Assembly (NCBI RefSeq): GCF_963676685.1
Contig: NC_092348.1
Coordinates: forward strand, 15,784,867 to 15,848,866
DNA from: Mytilus edulis
Lineage: Eukaryota; Mollusca; Bivalvia; Mytilida; Mytilidae
Direction: 5' to 3'
DNA length: 64,000 nt
A program made the position numbers and the translations under genes. Positions 11,541-22,890 of this stretch are shown here, piece after piece (the first letter of the stretch is position 1; the number at the start of each line of letters is the position of its first letter). The notes under the pieces were generated by a model. That model was not told the origin of the DNA. It saw nothing but the letters and a program-made list of their open reading frames with translations, and made no database searches.

Positions 11541-14336
11541 TTATTTACTTTCAAGGAGCACACTACGCTTTTCATGGAGCGAGTAACACAGGCTTCTAGT
11601 GATTGATTCCACCAAATTTATGTCATTTTTCTCTAACACATGATACCACTCGAAACGACTACAGTCCAAGATTAATTGTATCATTTTCGAGTTACTAACG
11701 CAAATGTCAGTCCATGCAACGGTTCCAATCTTTGGTACAATAACTGTATAAAGCTTTGAGATAAAAATGTCTCTAATACTTGTTAAGGCAGAGCATACGA
11801 CAAGAAAATGTTCTAAATGCTCAGTTCCTTCCTCACATAGCGGACAAATTGAAGTTTTTTGACCATTTGAAAATTTTGAACGGTGGTACTGTAGAATATA
11901 TGTATCCAATAGCATTTTGATCTTATAACAGGCTTTACGTATACACATTTGTTCTGAACCAGCACTTTTCCATATAGAATTAACAACACCAATTTTACAG
12001 TTTTTGATATTTAAGTACCGTAATGACGGTTTTGATTTGGCTTCAGTAAACAGTTTTTCGGACCAAAAGTTATCAACACACTTTTTTACTTTCATTTTCC
12101 ACTTGTATTTTGTCTCTGGTTTAAGTAAAACTTCTGAGGCACACGGCAAGTTATATTGTTTCAAAATCTTGTCAGCCCTAATAAACCAGCTTTTAGAGTT
12201 TTTTCCTTTTGTAGACAGTTGACGCTTAGCAAGATCATTTTCGACAGAGTCACTTCTGGCAATGGTACCAAACGTTATCAGAATCTTTTTGTGTAGAAGT
12301 GCAATAATAGGTAATTGACCTAAAAGTAGATAAGCTCCAGCGTTGGAGGCTCTAGCAGGTAAATTTTGAATTTGTTTCAAAAAGTTATTACAAAAGATAT
12401 CTAAGCGGGAAATATCTTTAGCACTAAGATTTACAATTTCAAGTCCAAATAACAAACGTGGAACCACATATGTTGACCAAAGTTTACATGACACCTCTGG
12501 ATTAAGTCCATTTAAACCATGTAGTCCTGAGCCCATAAGTGCGTATGAAGTCTGTCTTGCAGTTTTTAAACGATTTCCAATAATTGTTCTTGTTGCCTCT
12601 ACTTCACGGGAGTCTCTATCAATACCAATATGTTTATAATTTTCTACAGTTTCTAATGTTTCTGAGCCAATGTGAAACTTTTCCATTTGATTCCAAAGGT
12701 TGCAATTCAAAGATGAGTTCCATATCATAACTTTAGTTTTTTCCTTACTTATATTATATTCTTCTGTCTCTGCAAAATGGGAAGTATAACTAATCATAGT
12801 CTGGAGTTCATCAGGTTTTGAAGAGATAAGTAGCAGATCGTCTGCACACATTGGAGTACCCACAAACACATTACCAATTTTAAAACCCAAACTTTCACTT
12901 TCTAACTTTTTTATTAGCGGATTAACGAAAAGTTTGTATACAGAGGGAGACCATACGCTGCCTTGACGGACGCCTTGGAGTTCAGCAAACGAAGTAGATA
13001 ACTTGCCTTCCCATCGAACTGCAGAGCTCATATTCGTGTACCAGTCATTTAAGATTTGCCAACTTTGTCCAGATATTCCACTTTTAAATATACTTTTTAA
13101 CAGAGAGGCATGCCAAACAACATCGAAGGCGGATGACGCATCAACAAAAGTAGTAAATAATGTTTGTCCTAATTCTTTTGCTTCTATGATTGCCTCAGTC
13201 AGGGGAAGTGCTGCAAAAGTAGGATTGACCCCGGCAGTAAAGCCACGTTGAAGTCTGCTCTGTACCTTTAGTAGTTTAGGTTCCTCTAAACAAAGATGTA
13301 CCGATTCCATCAATTTTCCCATTACAGGAGAAACTGTTATACGTCGATAAGATTTTGGTAGGCAGATAGGTTTTCCATGACCTTTGAACAACGGTGAAAC
13401 AATACCTTCTTTGAAACACTGTGGTACACGCTTAAATTTAAATGCTTCATTTATCAAGTTTGTAAGTATTTTGGCTGTTTTTTCACCTCCATATTTAAAA
13501 TGTTCAGCAGAAATTCCAAATTGGTCAGTAGCTTTCCCGGTTTTCATTTTAGAAATACATTTTTGAATTGTTCCAATATCAAATTCAATAGTTTTTTCAT
13601 CTTCATGTTCCAATATGTCTTGAAGCAAAATACGGTCTAGCTCAACTTGAGAGCGGTACTGTTGATTCTGCGGTTTTTCAGACGGAGTAGATAAATCAGT
13701 GAAATAATTTGTCCATGCCTCACGAATAAGATCAGGTGTATCAAAATGAACATCATCAATGATCAGACAGTCGAGTAAGCGTTTTCCACTCTGCCTCTGA
13801 CGGCGAATAATTTTATAAAATGTGGCATTGTCACCAGAATGAGCATCCATAATGTTCTGATAGAGAGAATGTCGCTCTTCTGCATTCAATTGTCTTTGGA
13901 GTTTTCTAAGTTCTCTTTTCATATCGAGACGTTTTCTGTTTGCAGGGTCGTTTATGTCAGACGGACTCCCAAGAGATTTCCATTTCCAATGTGCATCCTT
14001 GCTTTGTTTACAGAGTTGTTGCAGCATAGAGTTCCATGAACGTTTCCTTTTTCCAACAGAAATTGTTGGTGCACATTCAAAGGCGGTTGTAGTTAAAATA
14101 TTAAAAAGTTCTTCACAGCTCATTTCGATAAATGAGAAAATACTATTGTCAATAAACATATAACTAAGTCTCTGATGAAGTAATTTTTCATATTTTTCAT
14201 TGTCAAGTTTTTTCCAGTTCACTTTCTTCAGTGTTGAAATCGATTTTCCAGACTTAGTAGTTCTTGTTGAAAAGAAACATGACAAGGTTGCCTGCACTGA
14301 CCTATGAGATGAAGTGTTAAGCGGTTCATCTATCAT
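11541..14336 (-). CDS. non-LTR retrotransposon reverse transcriptase
   Basis: A 931-residue open stretch that reverse transcribes the element's RNA. It shows the RT blocks in order: GHGKPICLPKSYRRIT near residue 325, the catalytic FVDASSAFD near 397, GVRQGSVWSPSVYKLF near 460, and MCADDLLL near 496, where CADD stands for the usual Y/FADD. A C-terminal zinc-knuckle-like CPLCEEGTEHLEHF..C lies near residue 830. No RNase H domain is recognised. The frame continues upstream without a shift into the endonuclease part at 14448-14801, broken only by TAG at 14450-14448. The first ATG here is therefore not the true start; the residues before NTSSHRSV belong to the endonuclease C-terminus. Among LINE clades I cannot place it firmly. 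Confidence 0.9.
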   Translation of the reverse strand: MIDEPLNTSSHRSVQATLSCFFSTRTTKSGKSISTLKKVNWKKLDNEKYEKLLHQRLSYMFIDNSIFSFIEMSCEELFNILTTTAFECAPTISVGKRKRSWNSMLQQLCKQSKDAHWKWKSLGSPSDINDPANRKRLDMKRELRKLQRQLNAEERHSLYQNIMDAHSGDNATFYKIIRRQRQSGKRLLDCLIIDDVHFDTPDLIREAWTNYFTDLSTPSEKPQNQQYRSQVELDRILLQDILEHEDEKTIEFDIGTIQKCISKMKTGKATDQFGISAEHFKYGGEKTAKILTNLINEAFKFKRVPQCFKEGIVSPLFKGHGKPICLPKSYRRITVSPVMGKLMESVHLCLEEPKLLKVQSRLQRGFTAGVNPTFAALPLTEAIIEAKELGQTLFTTFVDASSAFDVVWHASLLKSIFKSGISGQSWQILNDWYTNMSSAVRWEGKLSTSFAELQGVRQGSVWSPSVYKLFVNPLIKKLESESLGFKIGNVFVGTPMCADDLLLISSKPDELQTMISYTSHFAETEEYNISKEKTKVMIWNSSLNCNLWNQMEKFHIGSETLETVENYKHIGIDRDSREVEATRTIIGNRLKTARQTSYALMGSGLHGLNGLNPEVSCKLWSTYVVPRLLFGLEIVNLSAKDISRLDIFCNNFLKQIQNLPARASNAGAYLLLGQLPIIALLHKKILITFGTIARSDSVENDLAKRQLSTKGKNSKSWFIRADKILKQYNLPCASEVLLKPETKYKWKMKVKKCVDNFWSEKLFTEAKSKPSLRYLNIKNCKIGVVNSIWKSAGSEQMCIRKACYKIKMLLDTYILQYHRSKFSNGQKTSICPLCEEGTEHLEHFLVVCSALTSIRDIFISKLYTVIVPKIGTVAWTDICVSNSKMIQLILDCSRFEWYHVLEKNDINLVESITRSLCYSLHEKRSVLLESK

Positions 14337-14447
14337 GACTTTTATATCTGAGATTTTATCTATTTGAGTTGAGGATATGACTATATAATCAATCTGGGAA
14401 GATTGTTTCCCACCGTGGTGGTAATATGTATGCTCTTCTGGGTAGTC

Positions 14448-14801
14448 CTATGGCACGGACAGATGTTTCTCGTTCAGAAATGACTTTAAAGCTTTATCTT
14501 GGCGATAACCCTTTGACCTATTCACACTGGCATTCATGTCACCTAATATTATAGTTGTTGAGTTACTATACTTTGTCATAATTTCACCTAGTTCGTCCAA
14601 AGTACTTTCAAATAAATCCATGGAATAATTTTGACACGGCATATAAACACAATACAAATTAAAATCTAAAATATCATCACTAAGTGTCACTGCACTAATT
14701 CTATGACTCCCCTCATTCAAAACAGTAATTTTCTCTGTTATTTTATTTGACCATAACATTGCTGTACCGGCCATTCCGAAACCCTTATCTAAAAGCAACA
14801 A
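14448..14801 (-). pseudogene. endonuclease part of the same non-LTR element
   Basis: Encodes the middle of an exonuclease-endonuclease-phosphatase domain, which nicks target DNA: AGTAMLWSNKI, a HRISAV strand and the metal-binding IILGDMNA motif. The next 37 codons (14447-14337) remain in frame and contain SQIDYIV and SHRSV, the catalytic end of the domain. A single TAG at 14450-14448 separates the two parts. The N-terminal third of the domain is missing; the left limit in element order is at about 14801, right after a TTGTTGCTTTTAG string that looks like a splice acceptor. Either the copy is 5'-truncated there or an earlier segment was lost. Confidence 0.82.
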
Positions 14802-14930
14802 AATTGATATTTATTTTACTCAATCATGTAAAATATGCAGGATATACCGTTAAATTTAGTATGCTACAACTTTTCCCTAGTTTTGAAATGCTGTGGAATT
14901 GATGTGATATACAATGACTTAACATGACAT

Positions 14931-15165
14931 TAAAAAAGAGGCGAAAGATACGTACCAAAGGGACATTAAAACTAATAAGTCGACGCCATGACTGAAATAG
15001 AAATAGGAACAGACGAACAGAGACACAACCAACAGTATATAACACACAACATAGAAAACTAAAGACTGAGCCACACGAACTGTGACAACAAAACTACGGG
15101 TGATCTCAGGTGCTCCGGTAGGGCAAGCAGATTCTGCTCCACGTGTAGACCTTGTCGTGTTGCAC
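14931..15165 (-). repeat. Penelope-like element 3' tail
   Basis: Matches the tail at 28113-28345 on the other strand, from GAGGCGAAAGATAC through GGTGATCTCAGGTGCTCCGG to GCAGATTCTGCTCCACGTG and TGTCGTGTTGC. It is more diverged than the copy at 8738. The overlapping ORFs at 14824-15312 are repeat-derived. Confidence 0.7.
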
Positions 15166-15735
15166 ATGTTAGTACAAACCCGTAACTTCAGCCTGTCACT
15201 TACTGAGCCTGACTTGAAAGTAAGTGCTGCCATCCAGCTGCATTTGAAGCCAGATCAATTTATGTTTGTGTGTTATTTGTACAGAAAGAAACTACTCACC
15301 CTTTATATCTAAGTATTAGTATCTCGTTTTTCAGCTGTGTAATATATATTTTTTTCAAACTCAACATTGACAAAAGGTTTATCTGATTGCAAATTGAGGC
15401 TACAGTTGTTTACCGATGTTGTCATCAATCGATTTTTACTCTTCCAAGCATTGTAATCACTTGCAACTTCTAAAGTGTACTCTAATAACTATAATTTATC
15501 AAGCTGAAAGTTAAATACAAAATATTTCACTTCAATAGAATCGAAGAAAAGCTTGGCGAAAAATGTCCTTTTGCAATGAGCGCACTGTGTTTGAAACTAA
15601 ATGTATTAACAACCAGAAAAGAGATCCACGACTAAAGATCTCTAGATTAAATATGTAATCATCCCCTTTTATAGATATTCTCATAAAGACGAAAGTAGTA
15701 TACCACTGTTCGAAAGCATAAATCGATTGTCATAA
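15166..15735. other. intergenic, no gene seen
   Basis: No ORF with recognisable motifs and no repeat that I can tie to another copy in this window. Confidence 0.4.
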
Positions 15736-16250
15736 GAGAAAACAAATCCGGGCTACAAACTAAATCGATGGAAATTCACACATCAACTTAAAGAGGAAAA
15801 CAACGAAAAAGCAGAAAAAACTGAAGTGAACAAAAAACAGACGACAATGCAACACACACAGAAACGAACTATAAGATAACAACTGACATTTTCTTGACTT
15901 GGTACAAGAAGGAAAATGGGGGGTTGCACCTGGTTTTGTGGCTAGCCAAACTCGCCCTTTTATGGCAATATTAAATATATAACATTAAAATGACAGGAAT
16001 ACAGTTCAAATAAATGCAAGAACATTCAGGATAGAGGAATACACAAATAAACAATACAATAGTATATTTCGACATGTTAACCACATAATAAAAACGAACA
16101 TGTAAAACAACATAGGACAGCACACAAAAACAGCACAACAGAACCACGAACTGTCTTTCACACAACTGAATCAACGCCACAAAAGAAACGTCACAGGTGA
16201 ATTTCTGAAGATTTTGACACTGTTCACTAGAAGCCATGAAGAAATATAAC
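15736..16250 (-). repeat. dispersed repeat, long copy
   Basis: Runs from ACAAATCCGGGCTACAAACT through a CGACAATGCAACACACACAG block and AGCCAAACTCGCCCTTTTATG to the GAACATTCAGGATAGAGGA and CACAAAAACAGCACAACAG blocks. It matches 28905-29410 over nearly its full length in the same orientation, and 54945-55185 in part in the opposite orientation. The minus-strand ORF at 15971-16237 is repeat-derived. Confidence 0.75.
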
Positions 16251-16516
16251 GCTTATTATCTTTCGTGTCATTTTTTATTTACTATTTTTTGTTTTTGTCT
16301 GATGATGACATGATTCTTTTGGGATTGAATATGCAATTTATTGTTTTTGTCTTTACGTCTTTTTTGTCAACGCCACACTCTTATTGTTTTTGTTAATTAC
16401 ATTTTTTTTTAATGTTTATGATAAATAAAGTAATTGACAAGGTAAACCCCTGCGTATTTTGTTTTATATAATTTTTCTATCTTGCTATTCTGCTGAACTT
16501 TTTAAAGATAAATATG

Positions 16517-17567
16517 TAGGACTCTAAAGTGCGATGAGGATGCTAAAGTTCGATGGTCTTCGCTATAGTGCGATGGTCCGCGAAAGTATAGACGTAATAA
16601 ACGTACTATGGATTATGACGTGAACAGTCGTTTATACAAACAAAAGAATGAACATGCCGAAAGATAAATGTAGAATATTTGATAAATTCATCAACTTTAA
16701 ACCAAATGTCCATGACTTACTTAATTTAAACCTAACCGTGCTTTGTCAGCTGAGGGTTATGTTTTTTCCCGGGTGCTGGAAGAAGGACTTGTGTCCTACA
16801 GTCGTCCATTTTACTATACAGATACACAAGTATACGCATACGTATTCTTTATCTTGTTTCGATACATTAAAATCATTGTTTATGTTGCAGTTAACTTTGC
16901 GGTCCGCGTTAAAATATTGTCGATTTTATTGAAAATTAAACATGTTAAAGTCGATAAAATAAAGGTACATGTTTTCATGCGTGAATCATAAGTTGTCCGC
17001 TAAAACATTATGTTGTACATTGTAGAAAAATTCAACCTGTATTTGTACTCGCTGCGAAAAAGGAGAAAGCTCCACGAACATTGCATTTCTCTCTCATTTA
17101 AATTAAGATTTAAACAAATAAATGTTACACAATGGACGAATTTTGTATTTGTAATTTACAATGACGGCTTTAAGGGGAGATGTTCACATTAGTGATAGAC
17201 TGTGTGAACGGCAAGTAACGCCAATATTATATACAGGATATATATATAGATTTTTGTCACACCTAAATTACCATTTTAGCAATTATTACGTGGTCGTTCT
17301 TCTTTATTTAAAAACAACCACTTAAGACTACCGGTAATTATAAAGCCTATCACATATGTTATAAAACCTTAGCATACTAGCTTTTGCAAAAAGACTTTTT
17401 ATTAACATACGTGTTCTTTAACGTTTTAAGCCCTGTTGGTCCATCGCACTTTAGCGTGATATTCCATCGTACTTTAGCAAACAGACAACCATCGCACTTT
17501 AGCGTAGACCATCGCACTTTAGCGTGACAATCGCACTGTAGAGTACCATCGCACTTAATGAGTTCTA
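16517..17567. mobile_element. 1051-bp TIR element with GCACTTTAGCG subterminal repeats
   Basis: The left end TAGGACTCTAAAGTGCGATG pairs with the right end CATCGCACTTAATGAGTTCTA. Inside each end the word CCATCGCACTTTAGCG is repeated: four or so copies at 17440-17560, and the complementary word three times at 16527-16580. The flanks TAAATATG and TAAATATA match at 7 of 8 bases, suggesting an 8-base target duplication. Ends of TAG..CTA with an 8-base duplication fit a non-autonomous hAT-like element. The ORFs at 16648-17192 inside have no transposase motif. Confidence 0.7.
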
Positions 17568-17579
17568 TAAATATACATT

Positions 17580-17870
17580 AAATATTGATAACGCTATGCT
17601 TCTGTTAATGGCCAAAAATACCTGAAAATTAATTAAAACTGCTCTGCATAAAATTTTCGAAAACTTCAGGGAATGAGTATTATAAGCATCATTTATCAAA
17701 AGCAAGTTACAAGAAATCGGATTGGTTAATCAATCAGTATCATTCTGCCGGTTTTTAAAAGAATTTTATTCCATAAGTGTATATACGTTTAAAACTCGTT
17801 TGAAGTTGTCGCCGTTTTACAAGTGTAACATGCGTTCGAAATGAATCACGGTAAATATTTTGAGTGTAAC
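17580..17870 (+). pseudogene. duplicated first-exon region of the IgGFc-binding-like gene
   Basis: Resembles 23190-23510. The shared words are ACTGCTCTGCA..AAAATT.., TTCAGGGAATRA, ATGCGTTC and ACGGTAAATATTTT, the last covering the first-exon end and splice donor of the intact gene. In this copy the ATG context and the codons around it are altered. Together with the broken main exon at 22416 it marks a decayed tandem gene copy. Confidence 0.5.
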
Positions 17871-18004
17871 TTTAAAAAATTGAATAAACTTCATCCATTT
17901 AACTAGTCTAAAAAAAAATAATTATCTAATGTACTTCAGATAACTTAACTTTATTTATTCATGATCAGTACAAACAATATAAAAGTTTTAATCTGAATCA
18001 TCTT

Positions 18005-18130
18005 AAAAAGAAAAATCACAAAAATAATGAACTCCGAGGAAAATACAAAACGGAAAGTCCATAATCTAATGGCAAAATCAAAAAATCAAACACATCAAAC
18101 GAATGGATAACACCTGTCATATATTCCTAT
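18005..18130 (-). repeat. dispersed repeat fragment
   Basis: AAAATCACAAAAATAATGAACTC..GGAAAGTCC..AAATCAAACACATCAAACGAATGG matches 46850-46950 and, reversed, 25985-26125. Confidence 0.65.
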
Positions 18131-18205
18131 TAAAGGGACACTGTCTACGATATATATACATACAAAATAAAAAGTATGTTTTTTTTGTTCAATCAGTTAC
18201 GAAAG

Positions 18206-18298
18206 TGGAAAAGTGAAATAACAATTCGCTTTTTAGCAGCCTGTATCGTCCAATTTTGTCAAAGTAAGCTTATAAACATTGGTGATGAATTATTTACT
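18206..18298. repeat. dispersed repeat, 'TTAGCAGCC' family
   Basis: TTCGCTTTTTAGCAGCC..CCAATTTTGTC..GATGAATTATTTACTTGCA has relatives at 39668-39745 and 60110-60210. It abuts the downstream end of the gypsy relic. Confidence 0.6.
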
Positions 18299-18299
18299 T

Positions 18300-19890
18300 G
18301 CACAGGTGTAACCGAAGTGTTAAGAAGTAGATTCATTTCTCTACCAAATAGCAAATGAAAAGGAGAAAAATCAGTTAATTGAGTTGCCGTAGAAATTCGT
18401 AAATTAAAGCCATTGAAATTCCGGTTAATTTATCGGGCCAAATAATCTGAGCCTTACACAGTATGCTCAGAAAGACTCTATCAGAATTGAGTTGCATTTT
18501 TCTCATAACCCATACGATTGAGGATGGTACGTGATAGTGCTCTATGGTCGGGTTGTCTCTTTGACACATTCCCCATTTCCATTCTCTCATTTTTAATTTT
18601 AACTTGTGATATCGAATATTTCACATGAAGACAGAACTAGGTCAATCATGAAGATTTTTCCACAATTGCTATTCAAAATCCTTGCTGCACCAAATCTGTA
18701 GAAAACCTCCTTGAACAAGGCCTTTGCAACTTCATTAGCCTCTTGTGTGATCAAAACAAATGCTTCAACCAATTTACTATAACTATCAAACAAACGAGCA
18801 AGTATGTTTCACCTTTGCTAGTCTTGCTCAGCTTTAAAAAAAATGCATATGCCATCGATAAAATTGTACTGCCACCGGCCAAAAATGATCTAAAGGTGTT
18901 TTGTTCGTGTATGGTCAATCTTAACGCGATGACACCTGCAACACGAAGGAATATTTTTTTTACTGGTGCATTTTTTGCCACATTTTTTTAGTCTCAAGGC
19001 AGCCAACACCCTGTCCAATCCCAAGTGAGCACCACCATAATTCAAGTCACGATAAGCTAGCAAAGCATGACGTCTGAGAGATAACGGAAGGCATAATTGA
19101 TTAATGTACTTTTCACACAATTGTTTAATGTACTTTTCAACTTCACTTGTTTTCAACCTCTTTTGAAACAATTTATACAAAACACTATCACAAACAGAAG
19201 AAGCTTGAGATTCTGCTAGAACCTTCTTGTCGAACCTTTTCACTTTGAGGTAAAACGTCATTTTGCAAGTAATTAAACATATTCAGAAAATCTGGGACAA
19301 CTTGTTGTAACTGATGTCTAATAACTCACTTATTGACGACGTCGGGATTAAGAGAAGCAAGAATATAGTCTCAATAATATAATTCGAGTGCTAAACTCTC
19401 AAAGTCTTCGTCTCCTTTATTGTATACCGCTAGATTGGTCCCACAATCATTATCGTCAATTGTATTTAATAGAAACTCATTTGCATTTGTATTTACAACA
19501 TACACTTTCACTGGCAAAGTTTTATTTTCATCAGCCACTTCAGTATATGTGCGCTGAGTGCGTCTGCTACCCTATTCTTTTTACTTGGTTTTTGAACGAT
19601 ATCAAAGGCATGGTACTTGTAATTTAAGCGCAATACGACCCAATCTACCGACTGAAACCTTTTGATCCATCGAATATTTAAGAGCCTTACGATCTGTGCA
19701 AATTCTAAACCGACAAGTCAGATCAGCATGAAAATGTTTGAAACATTCTAAAACAGCTGAACATGTTTTGTGGAGCACCAAATTCATTCTGCCTTAGACA
19801 AACCTATACCTTCATATGCTATGACCTGCTCTCGACTTAAAAGTTTTGTTCATATCAGGATATGCAAGGATCGGTGCTGATAATAAAGCC
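18300..19890 (-). pseudogene. Ty3/gypsy LTR-retrotransposon pol relic (RT end, RNase H, integrase)
   Basis: On the minus strand, in pol order, the pieces are: SAPILAYPDMNKTF (RT/RNase H junction, about 19880-19835); FRICTDRKALKYSM and RIALKLQ (RNase H, 19787-19602); the integrase zinc-binding region LPLSLRRHALLAYRDLNYGG AHLG (19100-19000), followed by CRCHRVKID; the integrase core KLSKTSKGETYLLVCL, DSYSKLVEAF and RFGAARILNSNCGK (18830-18640); and an integrase C-terminal FSPFHLLFGREM (18350-18310). Several frameshifts and stops break it. The aspartate of the usual SDQG is replaced by N-C, so it is inactive. No LTRs were recognised. A copy of the CTCTTTGACACATTCCCCATTTCC dispersed word interrupts it at about 18560-18595. 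Confidence 0.85.
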
Positions 19891-19939
19891 TTTTAGAGTA
19901 TGTAAAAAAAAAAAAGACGACATGTGCTAAAAGTCAAGT

Positions 19940-20620
19940 ACGACACATACGCAATAAATTTATTACTTTTGGATACCATAAGGCACATTTTGTAAATAGT
20001 AAACAAAAAGGTCAAACAAACTACACAGAGGAACAAGTGATCAGTATGCTGGAAGTTCTTATTTACAATATATTTGTTGAATTTAGAGGTAAACTATTTA
20101 AAAAAGTTGTCGGCATCCCTATGGGAACAAACTCCTTGGCGACCTCTTTTTACTTTCATACGACACTTGTAAAAAGAAGACCAAAGAAGCCAGATTATTT
20201 AATTTCACATTTAGATATATTGATGATGTTCTTTCCATTAACAATCGAAACCTTTCAACCGACACAGCATCCTCTGTCTCATGTTAAAACTTGTATTTCG
20301 AATATGACATAAACGGTTATCTCAGTACCAGAATCTATGACAAAAGAGACGATTGTTGAATCAATCAAATTTCCCCCACACTAGAAGAAATATACCAACT
20401 TCACCTGCATATGAGATATACATTTCCCAACTCATTCGGTATTGAAGAGCTTGCAGATGCTTCTCGGACTTTATAAAACTTCATCAGTGTCTGAGCAGAA
20501 AGTTGCTGCATCAGAGTAACGTCTTGTCCTTTGATTTTAAAAGTTCATCGGAAGATTCCAAGAACTTGTTTATAAATATTCCGTATCAACTTCAAAAATA
20601 ATACATGATGGTCTCATAGT
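19940..20620 (+). pseudogene. Penelope-like RT relic, copy 1
   Basis: Shows EVLIYNIFVEFRGKLFKKVV followed by GIPMGTNS, the conserved Penelope-family RT segment. Frame-shifted remains of later blocks follow: an altered LDILMMFF where YIDDVL is expected, LYDKRDD-like remnants, and ILHDG near the end. There are multiple frameshifts. No GIY-YIG endonuclease was found. Downstream, to 21034, nothing is supportable. Confidence 0.78.
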
Positions 20621-21034
20621 ATATATTCTAGGTACTGACGTTATTTGGGTCTTTTTTCAAATTTTGTGCTTATTCTTGTAAGGTTGATATGTGAGGAAAA
20701 TACGGCGGTATCATCATTTGAATTTTTTAATCCTTCAAAGTGCAACGTAAGTCCACTACTTGCAGAAGAAAAATACAGAACGGGTCAGTGTTTTTGCTTG
20801 GAAATTCTGCTCAAAGCTTTAAAAAGACCCGAAACTGCATGACCCAACTCCAAAAATACCAAGTATTGTAACAAAAGAGACACCTTAAAACAATTACACA
20901 AATTCTGCAATTTTTTATTTTAAAGGTAGAAAATACGCTGTAGGTTGATATTATTGGTTTCAGATTTATCTTAATATTTTATAGAGTACTTGATATTTTA
21001 TCGACTACATAACGAACACGTTTTTGCTTACTAT

Positions 21035-21150
21035 AATATTACTTTTGATTCGTTTGATGTGTTCGAGCTCTTGATCTCGCTATTTAATAATGGACTTTCC
21101 AATTTGAATTTTCAGTTCACTGGAGTTTTTTTAATATTTTTTTTTACCAT
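21035..21150 (+). repeat. dispersed repeat fragment
   Basis: TTGATTCGTTTGATGTGTTCGAG..CTTGATCTCGC..ATAATGGACTTTCC matches the start of the window and may be the 3' flank of the Penelope-like relic just upstream. Confidence 0.55.
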
Positions 21151-22415
21151 TATCAATAAAGTTTCGTAAAGAAAAAATAAAACATTCAATGAGTAATCAC
21201 ACCTTTGCGTTAAACTAAGGTTAAAGCATTATATCAACTGATTTCATGGATAGTGACTTTATCTAATAGCCAGCCATTTATTCTTAATAAAAGTCATGTT
21301 AAAGAGTTGAACAAAATAATGTTTGTGAAAACAATTCGTTAATCTGAAAAGTTTTAATTACATATTTTAATTAAGAAATTAAAAATTCAGAAGTTATAGG
21401 CAAATGATAGAAGCAATTTGTTCTAAAACATAAATTTCAAAGGGTTTGGTACATTGCAATTAATGAAGCAGATTATTCCTATGATAATTCTGTATCAATT
21501 ATTTTTTTCTTTTTATTATTACTATTTTCCAGAACGTTTTGTCTTGAGTTGTTGATAATCAGTAAAGTGCTATCGGAGAATATGCAACAAATGAATAGTT
21601 CTAATTCTCAGTGTTAGCATTGAAAGAAACCATTGGCCACTATATTCTCCATTGGATGCTACAATAACCACCAAACCAAACGCATATTCATTATTCTTGT
21701 CCTTGTATGGCCGGAATGAAAGTATTATGAAAGAAAAAAAGCTATTCTCCTGGTTGGCCGGATGAATAGCCACTGCCTTAAAAAAAATTCTATATATATT
21801 TCAATTTGAATAACTTGAGTAAATGAAGCATGACCACCGCTATCATTTCTATTTTCTTGTTAAAACAAAATACAATGATAAGATCGCTATGATAATACGA
21901 TTTAAAGACAAAATGCGAATGGGAAAATTGGTTCATAAAAACAAACTTTTCACCGGGAAAGTTTATAAATCATTTTATGGAAGGAAATATTAACTTATAA
22001 TTTGTAAATCTTATATGTATGATAAATCGTGAAAACGCGAACAGGTAAAAAAGAGAACACAAAACACAAAATGGCTAGTTTCGCATATTTGTGTTTCACA
22101 TGTACCTTTTAGCGTTTTTATATCACAGTGAAACTCAAAAACGCATGAACTGTTACAATATGTAACCCATCACAAAAAAATAATAAACAATCCATTAGGA
22201 GCAGCACAGAAATCTGACTAAAACATTTAACGTTATATTAGTAATTAAGATTTACATTTAAGTTCCCTTGTTACATACTATAAAAACACATTGCAAATCC
22301 AGTTTTGTTAAATATTGAGATTTTTGTCTTGTGGTTAGACACGAAAGATTATTTTTGTCAGGCATTTGACAGGGAATCATTAACTCATTTTTTAACATGG
22401 AACTGTTTTTTTAAG
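21151..22415. other. no gene seen
   Basis: AT-rich spacer inside the decayed gene copy. The minus-strand ORF at 21570-21773 has no recognisable motif. A second, signal-peptide exon of the decayed copy would be expected here but was not identified. Confidence 0.4.
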
Positions 22416-22890
22416 GACAGCGAATCATATTCGGGGAAAAAAAAAATTTCCATTTTCTAGACATGGTTATTTGCGTTTGTACATATCAACACCCATAGAT
22501 GAAACCTTCTCTGTAAACATCGAAACTTCATTACTTAGTCTGAAAACGAGTTTAAATATGATCGTATCAAGACGAACGGAAACCTTTGTTGAATTTCCGT
22601 CAGATCTGACCGTTCCCGATACTTCGAAAAGTGATAAGAGTATTCTTGTTCAAGCAGAAAATGTAATGGTATTATTCGCATCAAATATGCAGGCGGATAG
22701 CGGTGATTTCTTTATTGTATATCTAGCTAAATTTCTTATTAAGCACTGAATACGTATCTGTCACTAGAAACGCTTATTCCAGCGAAATATTGGTGTTACA
22801 TGACATTGTGATCAGTAAGCCTGTGTTTAACTCCGAATACGGCGAAACTATACCCATTTTTATGCTGTGTGAGAAGACTTATGTAACAGC
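22416..22890 (+). pseudogene. decayed copy of the IgGFc-binding-domain exon
   Basis: Parallels the start of the intact exon at 24518: RLYISTPIDETFSV, FPSDLTVPDTSKSDKSILVQ and LFASNMQADSGDFFIVY match almost residue for residue. A deletion then removes about 110 codons (from the VSVNLK segment to MLIPWKFW), and VISKPVFNSEYGETIPIF resumes the alignment. The beginning is frame-disrupted by a run of A after GGGGAAAA, and similarity fades after about 22890. It lies about 1.5 kb upstream of the intact exon on the same strand, as expected for an unequal tandem duplication followed by loss. Confidence 0.85.
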
